From: Alopecurus myosuroides
Taxonomy: Eukaryota; Streptophyta; Magnoliopsida; Poales; Poaceae
Length of the DNA stretch: 64,000 nucleotides
Reading direction: 5' to 3'
Assembly: GCA_028641055.1 (NCBI GenBank)
Contig: JAPCYS010000849.1
Span: 496,001-560,000, forward strand
Below, one piece after another: positions 33,529-44,981 of this stretch (position 1 is its first letter; every line of letters begins with the position of its first letter). Position numbers and translations under genes: made by a program. Under the pieces are notes generated by a model. The model did no database searches. It was not told the origin of the DNA and saw only the letters and a program-made list of their open reading frames with translations.

Positions 33529-34797
33529 TCTCCCCCCCCCTTGAAGAAGAGTCGTCCTCGACTCTCGTTCCATCCATTTTGGAGTGGGAGAAGGAAAGTT
33601 GACGACGAAGATGTCGTTGAAGTTGAGCCGCTTGTCGAAAATCATGTGACGGTAGGCTCGTAGGGGGTGTTGTCCAAAGGTGATGAAGATCATGAAAGGT
33701 TCCTCCTTGGGTGGTTGAGGAAGATCTTGCGAAGCGGTGTAGTCGTTGAAGTTGAGCCTCTTATCGAAGATCATGCCAAGGTATGCTCGTGGAGGGTGTA
33801 GTCCAAAGACGATGACGATCTTGACATGATCCTCCATGGGTGGATGAGGATGAGCTTGACATGAGATGTAGTCGTTGTCGAAGAGCTCAAGAGGGTGTTG
33901 CTCCATGGGTTGCGGAAGCGGTAGAGTGTAGATGAACTTGACGTATTGGTTGTTGTTGATGGTCGTGTCGAAGTCCATGTACATCGTGGCGGTTGGCATG
34001 TAGTCGTGGTGGTCATTGTCGTTGACGCGCTTGTCAAACTCCAAGTGCATCTTGACATGAGGGTTGTAGGCGTAGAAGTCGTTGTCGTGGATGCGCTTTT
34101 CGAACTCCATGCACATCGTGACATGTGGTATGTAGGCGTAGAAGGCGTTGATGTCGAAGTGCTTGTGACGCGCCGTGTAGATCTTGACTTGAGGAGTGTG
34201 GATGGAGGATGCTTTGTCGTAGAAGCTCTTGTCAATCTCCATGTGGATCATGATGAGCGGAATGTGCTCCTTCCAACCCTTCAAGTCGGTGTCGATGTTC
34301 ACGCGATGTGGAGAGCCTTGTATGTGGAGAAGGCGAGGATGTCGAGGATGCTTGATAGGGTCACCAAATCTCTGCAAAATAGACAACAAAGATGGAGAGA
34401 AAGTTGGTAAGCCGTTAGTGTCGATAAGCACACATGGGATTTTGCTCTCAACTCTCATCTCAGTTTTGGTGGCTAACAAGGCGAGGCCTCTACGAACACT
34501 CATGCTTTTTCCACTCATTATGGGCTTGTGGCTCTCACTCACGTGATGGTGGATCTCTCTCTCACCACTCATCTCACTAGAAGCTTGATAGGGGACACTA
34601 GAAGGCTCCAAAGTCTTGGCACAAGAGGTGTGCGGGTTTGTCGAAGTCGTTGCATTGCTTGGAGTCGGTAGTGTCATAGCATGTGGCGAGGAGGAGTCGA
34701 GCATCTCATCTCTTGGATTGATCTCCAAGTGTGGGAAGGGTGGCTTTCTTGGAGGAGGAGGTAGGGTCATGGCTTGTGTCGAAGGAAGCTCCAACAT
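33526..34797 (-). CDS. E9 replacement ORF with five 22-residue repeats
   Basis: An uninterrupted frame of 423 codons. N-terminal third: SGEREIHHHVSESHKP and LLSILQRFGDP, matching the pre-RT linker of E2. Then five 22-residue units (about 34252-33950): IMIHMEIDKSF, VKIYTARHKHF, VTMCMEFEKRI, VKMHLEFDKRV and ATMYMDFD. The bridge QYVKFIYTLPLPQ follows, and two units of about 44 residues with MIFDKRLNFND. It ends ESRTTLLQGGGR; the stop is the first TGA of the LTR. In E5 the frame at this point runs on, because the G-run of the polypurine tract has a different length. It may originally have been the C-terminal part of one polyprotein with Gag, since the same frame is open from 35139 to 34954. Function unknown. 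Confidence 0.75.
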   Translation of the reverse strand: MLELPSTQAMTLPPPPRKPPFPHLEINPRDEMLDSSSPHAMTLPTPSNATTSTNPHTSCAKTLEPSSVPYQASSEMSGEREIHHHVSESHKPIMSGKSMSVRRGLALLATKTEMRVESKIPCVLIDTNGLPTFSPSLLSILQRFGDPIKHPRHPRLLHIQGSPHRVNIDTDLKGWKEHIPLIMIHMEIDKSFYDKASSIHTPQVKIYTARHKHFDINAFYAYIPHVTMCMEFEKRIHDNDFYAYNPHVKMHLEFDKRVNDNDHHDYMPTATMYMDFDTTINNNQYVKFIYTLPLPQPMEQHPLELFDNDYISCQAHPHPPMEDHVKIVIVFGLHPPRAYLGMIFDKRLNFNDYTASQDLPQPPKEEPFMIFITFGQHPLRAYRHMIFDKRLNFNDIFVVNFPSPTPKWMERESRTTLLQGGGR

Positions 34798-35126
34798 CTC
34801 CGTGATGTGGTAGTGTAAGCCATGCCTTGTAGCATCCTCAATGGTCGATGATGATGATGATGATATCCTTGGCTAGAATGGTGGCTTGAGCGTGGCCTTG
34901 TGGAGGTTGGCATGAGATGCTTTGAAGTCAAGCGGAGAGTGTCAAATTCGTCGTTACCTATCAATGATAGATGGGCCATTGACGCCGGCTCTAGAGAGGT
35001 TGCATCGTTGGTCCTTATCTTGAGGATAGGCTTGAAGAACTCGTGTCAACACTCGCGATGAGTTCGCGGCCTCATTGCAATAGACGCTTTCGTCACCATT
35101 GGTCGGCATGTCCAAGGAATTGAGAG

Positions 35127-37325
35127 CTAGTTGGTGCAAGGCATAGTATGGCCTTCACTCATGTATGCATGGTCACCATTTTGGTTGGCAACCAAGATCA
35201 TCTCATTGGTAGCATTGGGAGCTCTCTTGTCGATGGTCGGAGTTGCCACTTGTGTCATTGGAGACGAAGAAGAAGAATGCCTTAGAGATGATGGCAAGGG
35301 ATGAGCCTCTTTGACAATGTCACATGCATCAACGTCTTCATCATAGAGTGGTAGAGTGGTCTCCTCATGCATATGGTGATGTTGATCTTGTGTCATGGGA
35401 GGAATAGCTTCAAACTCTTGATGTTGGTGTTGCGCTTGTGGCGATGATGGAAGCTCATGCTCTTGATCATGAAGGTCATTGTACTTCCTCAAAGTTGGTC
35501 GCTCATGGAAGTTGTGGTTGGGTGTTGGTGGAGAAGTATCTCTCTCTTGCCTTGACGAGGTAGTGGTATCATAGTGTCCATGGCGAGGATGTTCTTGATC
35601 TTTGTCGAAGGCGGGGTGCGAGTAGAAAGCACAATCTTGGTGAAGATGCGGTGGAGGCTCCCATTCCTCATATGGATGATGACGAGCATGGTCCTTGCAC
35701 CTTGTAACATTGAGGCAAACGGCGCTCAAGTCGTTGTCTTCATGGCCTAGATGATGTGGTGCTTCATCCAATATGGGAGGAGAAGAATCATGGATGGCAT
35801 CTCCATTTGACGCACCATCTTGGTCGCCGCCTTGGCAATCCCACATTATGTGACCATGGCCCTTGCAAATGGGGCATAAGAGGTCTTCATCTTGAAGTAG
35901 AGGGGAAAGTAGGCTCATAGCATTCGTGCCTAGTGGTGGTCGAAGTGGGCGCTCATAGGGGTCCTCATCAAAGATGGGAAGTGAAGTAGCATGTTGAGCA
36001 ATCCCACTTGGTTGTTGTCGATGGTGGCGCTCAATGGGGTCTTCCTCGAAGATGGGGAAAAACAAGCCATAGGGAGCATTCACACTCGCTTGATGTTGAG
36101 AAGGGATCTCATTTGGGTCTTCATCAAAGATAGGCGGTGGAAGCTCAATTGGGTCATCCTCATTGGTTTGGCGATGGCGATCATGATGGAGAGGATGGCG
36201 CCGGTGGTCATTGTGGTGGAGTTGAGGGAGGCATTCACTAGAAGCCATGTCGAAGGCACCTTCTTGAGAATGGACTTGGTCTTGGTGGTCATTGTGGTGG
36301 TGACACACATTTTGCCTTGGAAGCCTTGAATGTGGGCAAGCACCATCCACGAAGCCATTTAGACCAATGTCATGAGTCGAGCTTGGAGAAGGTGGGTGAT
36401 GAAGAATATCCGGTCGTAGAGGGTGATCTTGAAGAGGGTCACCACGGCCTTGTCGGTGTCGAGGTCGAGGAAGTGGTGATGGCGAGCGATGCTCAAACCA
36501 ATGTCGTCGCGGAGCTTGTGGTGGAAGATGCGGTGATGTGGGTGTACCACTCTCTTCCATATGGCGATGGTGATCATGGCGACGGTCTTGGTGATGAGCG
36601 TGGTGATGAGAGCGGGAAGCTTGTCGATGACGAAGCTTGCGGCGTTCCCGCACCTCATGTATGGGATGACTCCGAAAGTCATTTGGATGCCTTGGCTTCT
36701 TGGCCTTCTCGCTAGATGGGGCCTCGATGATGTCCTTCTTGTGGCGGCGTCTAGATGTTGAGGATCTTGACGTGGCCAACTTGTCGGATTTCTTGTCGTT
36801 GCGCCATCTTGAGGTTGAAGGTACTTGTCTTGTGTTGGCCTTGGCATTCTCCTTGAAGCTCCATGGTGGTGAGCGTGAGCCATCGGACATGTGATGTCTT
36901 GGCCACCGAAGCTTGGCGAGGAAGCGCTTATAGGTGAGCTCGTCCATGTCGGAGTCATTGTCGGTGTAGAACTCCGCCATGCTCGAGGATGCGTTGTCGG
37001 TGTAGTAGGGCTCCATCTCGTCATCCAAGCTTGCGGTGTCATTGTTGTAGTAGTGGTTCATGTCGATGTAGCTCATGGAGTCGAAGGTGGCGTGGTGGTT
37101 GTGGTACTCCTCCATGTCGATGATGCTTGGGGAGGAGTAGTCGGTGTAGAGCTCGACGTCGTGGTCGTAGTAGTGGGGGTGATCCACCATGTCATGCTCG
37201 TAGTCGTCCACCACGTCGTGCTCATAGGAGTGGAGGTCCATGTCTAGCTCGTTGTAGTCGTAGTGGTCCATCATGGACTCATCATGATCATCATGGCCTC
37301 CAAAGTCTTCGCTCTCGCTATACAT
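35127..37325 (-). pseudogene. gag: E9 Gag-like protein with D/H/Y-rich N-terminus and a relocated zinc knuckle
   Basis: I choose ATG at 37325 (MYSESEDFGG) because E12 starts at the same point; the frame itself opens at 37385. The first 110 residues are extremely rich in D, H, Y, M and E (DLHSYEHD, YYDHDVEL). A K/R/S-rich stretch follows (SRSSTSRRRHKKD), then text shared with E5 (RRHWFEHRSPSP, QGRGDPLQ), three FDEDP-type units, and a knuckle CPICKGHGHIMWDC (35835-35876). The knuckle found in E2 and E5 just before SEG is missing. The capsid core is absent. The frame ends MSEGHTMPCTN because of a one-base loss against E5; the other frame continues as MHQLALNSLDMP (35139-34954) up to the destroyed protease. 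Confidence 0.75.
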
Positions 37326-38580
37326 GGTTAGTGACAAGCACAAGTGTATATATAGAGTGTGAGGACCTAAGAGCTCAACCCTCACCTTTTAGCAAATGTT
37401 GGAAACTAGTGGACCAAGCCAAGAGAAACCGACAACAAAAAGAATGAAGTGACTTGAGTTCGAACGATCCCAAAACACGCCCCAAAACACACACGGCTTA
37501 TTGGTGGATGGCAAATGGGTTAGAAATGTGGCGAGGAAAACGACAAATCCAAAGAAAAGTTTGTTGTAAAACGTGGAGAAGAATCAAAGAAAAGTTAGCA
37601 CGAAAACCAAACCTAGTGGAGGAAAATGATATGGTGGAAAAGAAAAACACACACACACACACAAGTGATAAATGGGGTTAGTGCGGCCAATGGACGAGCG
37701 GAGACGAAATGTACCTATCAAAGACTAAGCTCAATGCCACACCAACGCAAGGAGGACGCTAGCTCGAACCGCAATTAAGTAGAGGCAACAAGATTCGCAA
37801 TGTGGCAACCGGTCACTCTCTTCTCTCTCGCAACTCGAAGCTAGGCGTTCCTACAAATGATAGCAATGGCATCGATCTTTGCTTCTTTTGGCTCTTTTGC
37901 TTCTTGCTGCTCTTTCTCCTCTCTTTTTTTTTTGATTTTTCGCTTTTTGATGATGATGAGGCGGAGATGATTCCCAAATGCCAATGCCTACTCGTAGCTA
38001 TTCTCTCACAAGCGCAAAACTCGCACTCTCGGTGCCACAATGCGATGCCAAGCGATGTAAAAGAGCTAGTCCGAATAGGTAAGTAACACAATGGGGTGGG
38101 GTGGTTCAAGCGGAAGCAAGTTATACCTATGCGGTGGATGATCTCGGACTTGCGCCGGTGGATGTCGATGTCGTGTGGATCCGATGATGTAGATGCGTAG
38201 GCGATGTCGATGGCGACGCGTAGGAACTTGCCTCACTCAAATCGGAGCAACGACGACAAAGAAAAACAAGATACAAAATCTGTCCAAGAATCGAAGAGCA
38301 GGATTTTTTTGAAATTTTTGCTCAAATTCGAAATTTCTCCCAAATCAAGAAAAATTTTGGACAAATTCAAGAATTGTGGCTGAGGAAAGATGGGGAATGG
38401 TTTTTGGCAACAAATCTATGAAACAAAACCACGAAAAACTCAACGAATCAAGAGATCGGTCGAAATCCCTTTCGGCTATTTTTGGTCAAATTTTCGACTT
38501 TATGGTGGATAGAAGAAAAATTGGTGGTAGGGGAGGGGGTGGGGTGTCGGATTCGTGTCAATCTAGCTCTGGATACCAGA
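37326..38580 (-). other. E9 leader, including the PBS
   Basis: Untranslated; CA microsatellite near 37648-37662, T-rich tract near 37925-37935. It closely resembles the E12 leader. The PBS complement lies at 38566-38578 next to the 5' LTR. Confidence 0.75.
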
Positions 38581-39678
38581 TGATGAAGTGTTGACCTCTA
38601 AGTTGGCCCGATCTTCACGAATCGACAAGAACGAACGAAGAACGCACGAAGAACGCGATGAACACGATGAACACGAGAGGGGGAATCGAGGGAAATCGAG
38701 GGCAAACGCGTGGAAACACAAAAGGGGGAAGATAACTCGTGAAGCCTACGAGGGATCACAAACCCAAGTCAACAACACGCTAATTGAAACCGTTTCTCTT
38801 ACCGGCCGGTCCACCGATCCAACAGAAGCCGCAAGGGGAAGGTTGGCAAGTGCTACTAGAATCACTATGTGAGAGAGTAGCTCCTTGGAGAGATCTTGAT
38901 ACAATCCTAGATGAACATCATCAACATAGGAGTAGCCTCATAAGAGGAGTCACCTCAAAAGAGGGATACAAGGGCAAAGCCCGAAACTCTCGAAAACAAT
39001 GCTCAAAACTATTCCTATCCCTAGATCTAGCCACCGGAGTCCTTTATATAGTCGGGGTCGAAACGGGGGTCGAAACGGTGCCAAAACGGGCAATTTTCGT
39101 GCATTTCGGGGCCACCCCGGCCTGGGAGCCGGCCTGGCCGGCCTGGAACCCGGCCTGGGGCCAGGGTGGGGCGCAGAGGCTGGCCTGGAGGGCCAGGCCG
39201 GCCTGGGGCCAGGCCGGCCTGGGGCCAGGCCGGCCTGGGGCCGGGGTGGGAAGGGGCCAGGCCGGCCTTGAGGCCGGCCCCCTCTGTGGGGTGCCCGGCC
39301 TGGGGCCGGGGTGGGGGGAGCCAGGCCGGCCTTGAGGCCGGGGCGCTCGGGCAGGGGGGCGGCCTGGGAGGCCAGCCCGAGGCCGGGGGTGAGGCCGGGA
39401 GGCACCATTTTCCCCCGTTCTTCCTCCTCGGAGCTCCGAACTTGACGCCGTCTTCACCTGCTTCTTCCCTAGCTTCGTGTGCCCCTTCTCGGATGTGTTC
39501 TTGAGCATCTTGGGCACCGTCTTGGGTCTCCGTGTGGTGATCCCACCTATGCATGTAGAGGAGGATTTCATGAGGTAGAGCACCGTTCACCAAGACACCG
39601 GAAACATACGGAGAGAGGAGTGAGTTCACCTTGTGAAGTGTCGATGTTGTGCTTGGTTGAATACGGTGGGCTGCATCA
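38581..39678 (-). repeat. E9 5' LTR (1,098 bp)
   Basis: Nearly identical to 32479-33528. TATA box on the minus strand at 39043-39050. The GGCC-rich array (about 39110-39400) is longer than in the 3' LTR. Confidence 0.92.
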
Positions 39679-39683
39679 GTGAC

Positions 39684-39980
39684 CAATGTTTCCCTTGACA
39701 TAATGAAATAGGTTTAGATCATCTGTTCAAGAGTACATATGGAGTGATCTTTATAAGAAGTATCCTACAAACCTAATCATTTGATAAGACAAAGCAGAAT
39801 TGGTGATGACCAACACTAACTCTCAACAAGCCTAACCCCAAGTCTATAAGTGACTTGGGAGAATACAACTAGGTGCATAGAGTCCAAAGAGGGGTGAGAA
39901 TCCAAACTAAATACTTGATGATCTTGCTTCCACCAGATAGTAATGCATGATGGAATAATCTCATCAACAAGTATTTTATG
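39684..39980 (+). other. E8 piece between E9 and E10
   Basis: No gene or repeat array. AT-rich LTR-like text; its last five bases TTATG are the left TSD of E10. Confidence 0.5.
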
Positions 39981-40733
39981 TTATATGGGGTGGCCCAATC
40001 TTCTCAATGAGCTTCTCTCTCTCTTTGTGGATTTTCTGTATTTTCTGATAACTAGTGCTTCACTGAGACCTCTCACTTGGATGACCCCTGTTGCCAATGC
40101 AACAACAATCAAACCCTTTCGATATTCTCAACTACACACTCTTGCACAAGTAATCAAAGATCACAAGTGGTCCTGTATCCCCCTATTCCCAATGGAATAA
40201 CAAGATATCACTCAACTTTGACTTGGTAATACTTCAAGATGAATGCTTAGCAGAAATACAATTTCAAGGCTAGGGTTTCTTTTGGTTTAACTTGTTCTCC
40301 TCTATTCCACACGCAGGTGGCAAGAATAAATAGGTGGGGGTGCGGCCACAAGGGCTCCTTGCGCAACCATCCACCTCCTACTAGGACTAGGAGTCCAACT
40401 TGGACTCTAAGAGAGATACAAACCGATCCACCATTAAGGGATTCGGCCAAATATGGTATACAAACCATACCTATTGCTAATAGGATTTCTATGTGGCGCA
40501 TTTCACTTGTTGGAGGCGCCCTCCCCTTGTCATGATGGAATAACAATTGTTATTCATTGTTTTCTTGATATAACAACTGTTATTCTTTGTTTTCACCATC
40601 TTGCTTCATTGTTTTCACCATTGTGATCTTGTTTTCAACATCTTGAATGTTTGTTTTCACCATGGTCATGTTGGCTTCTATCAACTCTCCATTCATGCTT
40701 GTGATAACATAATCCTTAGGCATATCCCTATCA
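39981..40733 (-). repeat. E10 3' LTR (753 bp)
   Basis: It begins TTATATGGGGTGG on the plus strand, where the 5' copy has TGATATGGGG (one G to T change), and ends ...CCCTATCA. It lacks about 18 bases of a CTAGGACT repeat that the 5' copy has near 55536-55560. No strong TATA box or GGCC array: this family is unlike E2, E5, E9 and E12. Confidence 0.9.
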
Positions 40734-42196
40734 TCCTCCCTTTCTTCAAGACAAGACGTCCACCACGGCTTGTGATAACCTGAAAGTGGAAGAAACAAAA
40801 AGAACAACGTGTATGCACAATATATGTATCTATAATTGCATTCATTAGTTGTTAGTAAATCATAATATTGTGCATATGACATATGATCACGAAATTTGCA
40901 TGAAAACAACACATAAAAGTCATAGTCTTTCATAACATAGCAATCATAATTGCAAATATAAGTGAAGTTTGTTTTAATAGCACATGTATCCAACCAATAT
41001 TGTGGTAAACTAAGCATATGTGTAAAATCATGCTCATATGTAGGAATCTGTAATTCATCTACCCAAGGTAACATTTTGTTTAATTCGGCCACTTTATCAT
41101 GAGTTATACATATGTGATCTACCATGAAAATTTTACTCAAGTTATAATCACCAATCAAATTAAATTTGAAACAAGTATCATATGTGCTAGAATTAACATA
41201 ATCAATTTTATTCATAGCACATTGCACATCAATTGGTTCTTTTAACATGATATAATAAACAATATCACTAGATGGAATCTTAGCAAGTACTTCTTCATGT
41301 GTAATAAAAACCACATTGTTAAATTTTCAATTCATCATATTATGATATGGTTGTAAACTATCACATAATTCAATACTTGATTTTTCTAAACCGAAATCCA
41401 TACCTTTATCAATACTATCCTCCTCAATTGTAGTAGGTTTGAATTCATCAATATCTTGTGATTTTGAAGGTTGTAGCTCCCTTTCTTCAAAAATAACCTT
41501 CATATCACAAGTAAGAGCACTAGGACCCGTGGCATATTCCTCCAATATGTGTGGTGATGGTAATGTTTCTTTGTGCTCCCTTTCTTCAAAAGCAACCTGT
41601 ACACAAGAAACAACACTAGGAAAATAAAATATTTCATTAGTTAAAAGGCTCACTCCTTTATTTTTCCCACTCAGCCTAGACTTGTCTTCATTCATAAATT
41701 TGGTGTTTTCACTCTCCTTCTCTAGATTCACCTCTATTTTCTGTCTTGATTCATTCACAATCTGTCGTGGTGTCATAGGCCTCAAAATAATATCCTTATT
41801 ATTCAAATTCAAGTGATATGTGTTTGCTCTCCCAATGTGTGTAACCTTCTTGTCAAATTTCCAAGGTCTTCCAAATAATAGGTGACAAACTGTCATGGGA
41901 ACCACATCACACTCAATTGTATCTTTGTATGGTCCAATCTGAAAATCCACTCTCACCATCTGACATACCTTGATTTCTTCCTTGTTATTTAACCATTGAA
42001 TATAATATGGATATGGATGTGGATTGTAATTCAATCTTAGCTTTACACATAACTCCTTGCTTGCTAGATTTCTGCAACCCCCTCCATCAATGATCACCTT
42101 GCAAGCCATGTTAGGACCAACAATTGCCTTGGTTTGAAATAAATTGCATCTTTGGCTCTCATCATTGCTAGGAATAAACTCAAAGCCTTGGTGCAA
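40580..42196 (-). pseudogene. E10 protease domain joined to an ORF of unknown function
   Basis: One frame with a single TGA (41327-41329). Residues 1-150: protease-like, VIIDGGGCRNLASKEL (DGG in place of D-S/T-G), CDVVPMTVCHLLFGRPW, LRPMTPRQIV. Then an acidic linker (LEKESENTKF, LSGKNKGVSLL). After the stop there are about 200 residues with no family I recognise, rich in Y, C, D and M (ICNYDCYVMKDYDFYVLF), a hydrophobic patch (YTLFFLFLPLSGY), and WWTSCLEEREDD over the polypurine tract. The frame continues some 50 codons into the LTR to 40580. The usual RT, RNase H and integrase are missing altogether. Confidence 0.7.
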
Positions 42197-43524
42197 ACAA
42201 TGGATGGATAATCTGTAGCATAAGCATTAAGTGGACCATCATCATCATCATATGTATCCTCTCCATTAGGATCAGCATCATCTCCACTCTCATACTCATC
42301 ATTAGCATTGATCACCATAACTTTTTTGTTAGGACATTCTCTCTTAAAGTGCCCTCTTCCTCCACAAGTATGGCAAGGCATGTCTCTATGTCTTGTTGTT
42401 GATTGTGTAGAACCACTTCCACTAGCTGCTAGTTGTGGTGTTTTCTTTGTATTATTGATGCTTGTCTCGGGTTTGGATGGTGTACTATCTCGAATTTGTG
42501 AAATTGGAGGTGTTGGAGGTGAAAAAGAAGAAGATCTTGATGGAAAAATCCTCCTTGGAGCCATAGTAACCTCCTCGGCCAATCTCTTTTCTGCCTCCCT
42601 TGATTGATGCAACAATTCTGTCATATTTCTATATTGAACATGCCTCACAACACATCTAAGAAAAGACAATCCTGAAAGAAATCTTTGCATTGTTTGCTCC
42701 TTTGCCTCAACAACTCGAGCTCTTTGTAGCACTAATTCCATCTCCTTGTAATATTGATTCACTGAATTTGTTCCTTGTTTCAAATTTTGCAATTTATCAT
42801 AGAGAGTCCTCATATAATTTGTTGGAACAAACCTTGCTATCATGAGTTGTTTCATCTCAGCCCAAGTAGTAATTTCTGGTTGATTTTGTGTTTCCCTCAA
42901 CCTTATGATGCCATCCCACCACAATAGAGCATAACCATGAAATCCAGAAAATGCTAGCTTGATTTTCCTCTCATGAGTGTAATTATGCAATCTCCATAGC
43001 TTTTCTATCTTCAATTCCCACATCAAGTACTCCTCAACATCATCATTATCACATGTGAGAGTAGGCACAAAGAATTTTGGTTTCCCAAGGCCATCCTCTT
43101 CTCTATTGTTATCACCCAATGGCACCCTTCTAGGTGCATAATTGCCACGGCCTCCATATGCAATGGCTCGGCCTTCCTCATGATCAGCAGCTAGATTAGC
43201 TCTTTGTAATTGTGTTTCGATGTTGGCAACTTCCCTTGTGAGATTAGTCATAGCTTCTTGAAGAACACGCACTGAATTAGCAGCCTCCTTTTGTGCCTCT
43301 ATTATCACTGTAAAATCCTTTCTGAGGACATCATCATATTGTTCAATTTTCTTCTCAATTCTTTGCTCAATCCGATTAGCAACTCCTCCTCTAAAGGTAT
43401 TAAAATCTTCCCATGTACATATAGCATCAGCAGTCTTTGTTTGAGGCATCAAATCAGCTTCCTCCTTGTCACCCTGCACAGAAGATTCACTAGCAAAACT
43501 CATGATTAATAGGTTAGTGAACAA
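42094..43524 (-). CDS. gag: E10 Gag with capsid core and zinc knuckle
   Basis: Open over 476 codons; MSFASESSVQ at 43503 is a plausible start, seven codons inside the frame. Residues about 60-130 predict a coiled coil (RIEQRIEKKIEQ, EVANIETQLQRA). The capsid core follows (EYLMWELKIEKLW, ALLWWDGIIRL, RFLSGLSFLR), then an S/P/T-rich linker, a CCHC knuckle CHTCGGRGHFKREC (42334-42375) and an acidic tail. The capsid matches E2 Gag in its main motifs. It overlaps the protease frame by about 100 bases; the change of frame falls at AGTTTATTCC near 42170, either a one-base loss or, less likely, a programmed shift. Confidence 0.85.
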   Translation of the reverse strand: MFTNLLIMSFASESSVQGDKEEADLMPQTKTADAICTWEDFNTFRGGVANRIEQRIEKKIEQYDDVLRKDFTVIIEAQKEAANSVRVLQEAMTNLTREVANIETQLQRANLAADHEEGRAIAYGGRGNYAPRRVPLGDNNREEDGLGKPKFFVPTLTCDNDDVEEYLMWELKIEKLWRLHNYTHERKIKLAFSGFHGYALLWWDGIIRLRETQNQPEITTWAEMKQLMIARFVPTNYMRTLYDKLQNLKQGTNSVNQYYKEMELVLQRARVVEAKEQTMQRFLSGLSFLRCVVRHVQYRNMTELLHQSREAEKRLAEEVTMAPRRIFPSRSSSFSPPTPPISQIRDSTPSKPETSINNTKKTPQLAASGSGSTQSTTRHRDMPCHTCGGRGHFKRECPNKKVMVINANDEYESGDDADPNGEDTYDDDDGPLNAYATDYPSIVCTKALSLFLAMMRAKDAIYFKPRQLLVLTWLAR

Positions 43525-44981
43525 ATAATCAATGGGTTGTGGTGCCTCTCAAACTCACTCAAACCAGCAAAGAAGGTTCACATACTGTTCCAAAGTGAAT
43601 AGGATCAACTTACCAACAAGTAAAATGAAAACTGTGTCAAGTGTGAGAAGAGAATAACCAGGCTCTCAAGTGTTACAGTGCAAAACAGGGTATTTGGTGG
43701 GGCTTGGTTGGGATTCCTAACAACACCAAAATAACAACTCCAATGCACTGCTTAATATGATAAAAATAACTAAAGGAAACACACTCACTCTTGGAGACAA
43801 TTGTGGCTTAGCAAATATATGGTAGAGATTTTGCAAGCACTAGAAAGACACTACCAAATACTCAATCAAACAGGCACAAGATTGCTCAAATTGTCCACAA
43901 AAATATCCAATAAGAAATAGCTTCCACTAGTGATAATGTAGCACGGCCTCTTTTGCTTTTTCTTTCTTTCTATTTTTTCCTTTTTCTCTATTTTTTTGAT
44001 TTTTTCAATGGCCTTTGTATCAACTAGGAGCAAGAAATAATGGAAAACAGAAAAGTGGACATAAATTTGATCCAATTGAGCAGCCTGTAGAGCAATTAAA
44101 CAGCTAGTATTTGGGTTATGGTACCTAATATTTGCTGTAGAAAGGCTGTAGCTATGGCTTATCAAAGATCATAACAGAAACCTAGAGATAATATAAGGAA
44201 AACAAAAGAAAAACTAAGAAAAACGGAGTTAAAATGAGCTCACGGCAGAGTTTTTCATTACGGCAGAGAAACAATGCGTTTTGTTGTCGCGGCAGCGCGC
44301 GGGTGTGCTGTTGGTGTGAAGTGCAACGGGCGCGGTAAGGAATTTATGGGCGCGCGCAAGCAATCCGAGCGAGGGCAGGAACAGTGGTGGCGGCAGCGAT
44401 TTTGCGCAACCCTGTGCCGCGGCAGACTCGGAGTCCGAGTGCGGTAAGGAGTGTGGGACGCGCGCGGTAAGGATTTTAGGGAACCGTGGGGCGTTTTGGT
44501 AAGGCAAAACCGATGGCGGCAGGGAAACGGTGGCGGCAGCGTTTTGATTAGAATCCGTGCCACAGAAGGAACTCGATATGAGCTAGGGCTCGGATACGAA
44601 TAAGAACATATGCAACCGAGTTCAAAACAGCACCAATGCAACACGATAAACTCAAGGAACTAGATCAACTCGTAACAAGCTGTAGGTCTAAAAATTCCTG
44701 AGAATAACAAGATCAAAGCACACTTATTTTTTGTGGGGATTTTCGGTATAGAAACAAAAGAAACTAGATGAACCCTAAAAGATGAAAACTAAAAACTATA
44801 AAAAAAGGAACGCAAATCAACAAAAAGCAGCAACTTAGTAGATGAAAATTGGTGTTTATCTAGGCTCTGGCAATTAACTAATCAACTATTTTTGTATGGC
44901 TTTTTCTTGATAGGAATAAAAAGAACTAAAACTAGGGATAGCTTTGCTCACCGAGTAAACCTGGAGGCTCTGATACCAAGA
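43525..44981 (-). other. E10 leader, including the PBS
   Basis: No supported gene. A CG-rich patch at 44270-44560 has short open frames without conserved motifs. PBS complement at 44967-44978 (TGGTATCAGAGC on the minus strand). Confidence 0.7.

Larger units (their letters stand above)
32479..39678 (-). mobile_element. E9: non-autonomous CRM-like retrotransposon, sister of E5
   Basis: Bounded by TGATG...CATCA LTRs with TSD GTGAC (32474-32478 and 39679-39683). The two LTRs are almost identical over long stretches, so the insertion is recent. Interior on the minus strand: PBS TGGTATCCAGAGC (complement at 38566-38578), leader, a gag-like ORF with an unusual N-terminus, a lost protease, the 22-residue repeat ORF, polypurine tract. 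RT, RNase H and integrase are absent. Confidence 0.92.

Noticed and set aside
42094..42196. Programmed frameshift between gag and protease in E10
   Set aside because: A one-base loss explains it equally well and no convincing slippery heptamer with a downstream structure can be shown from one copy.
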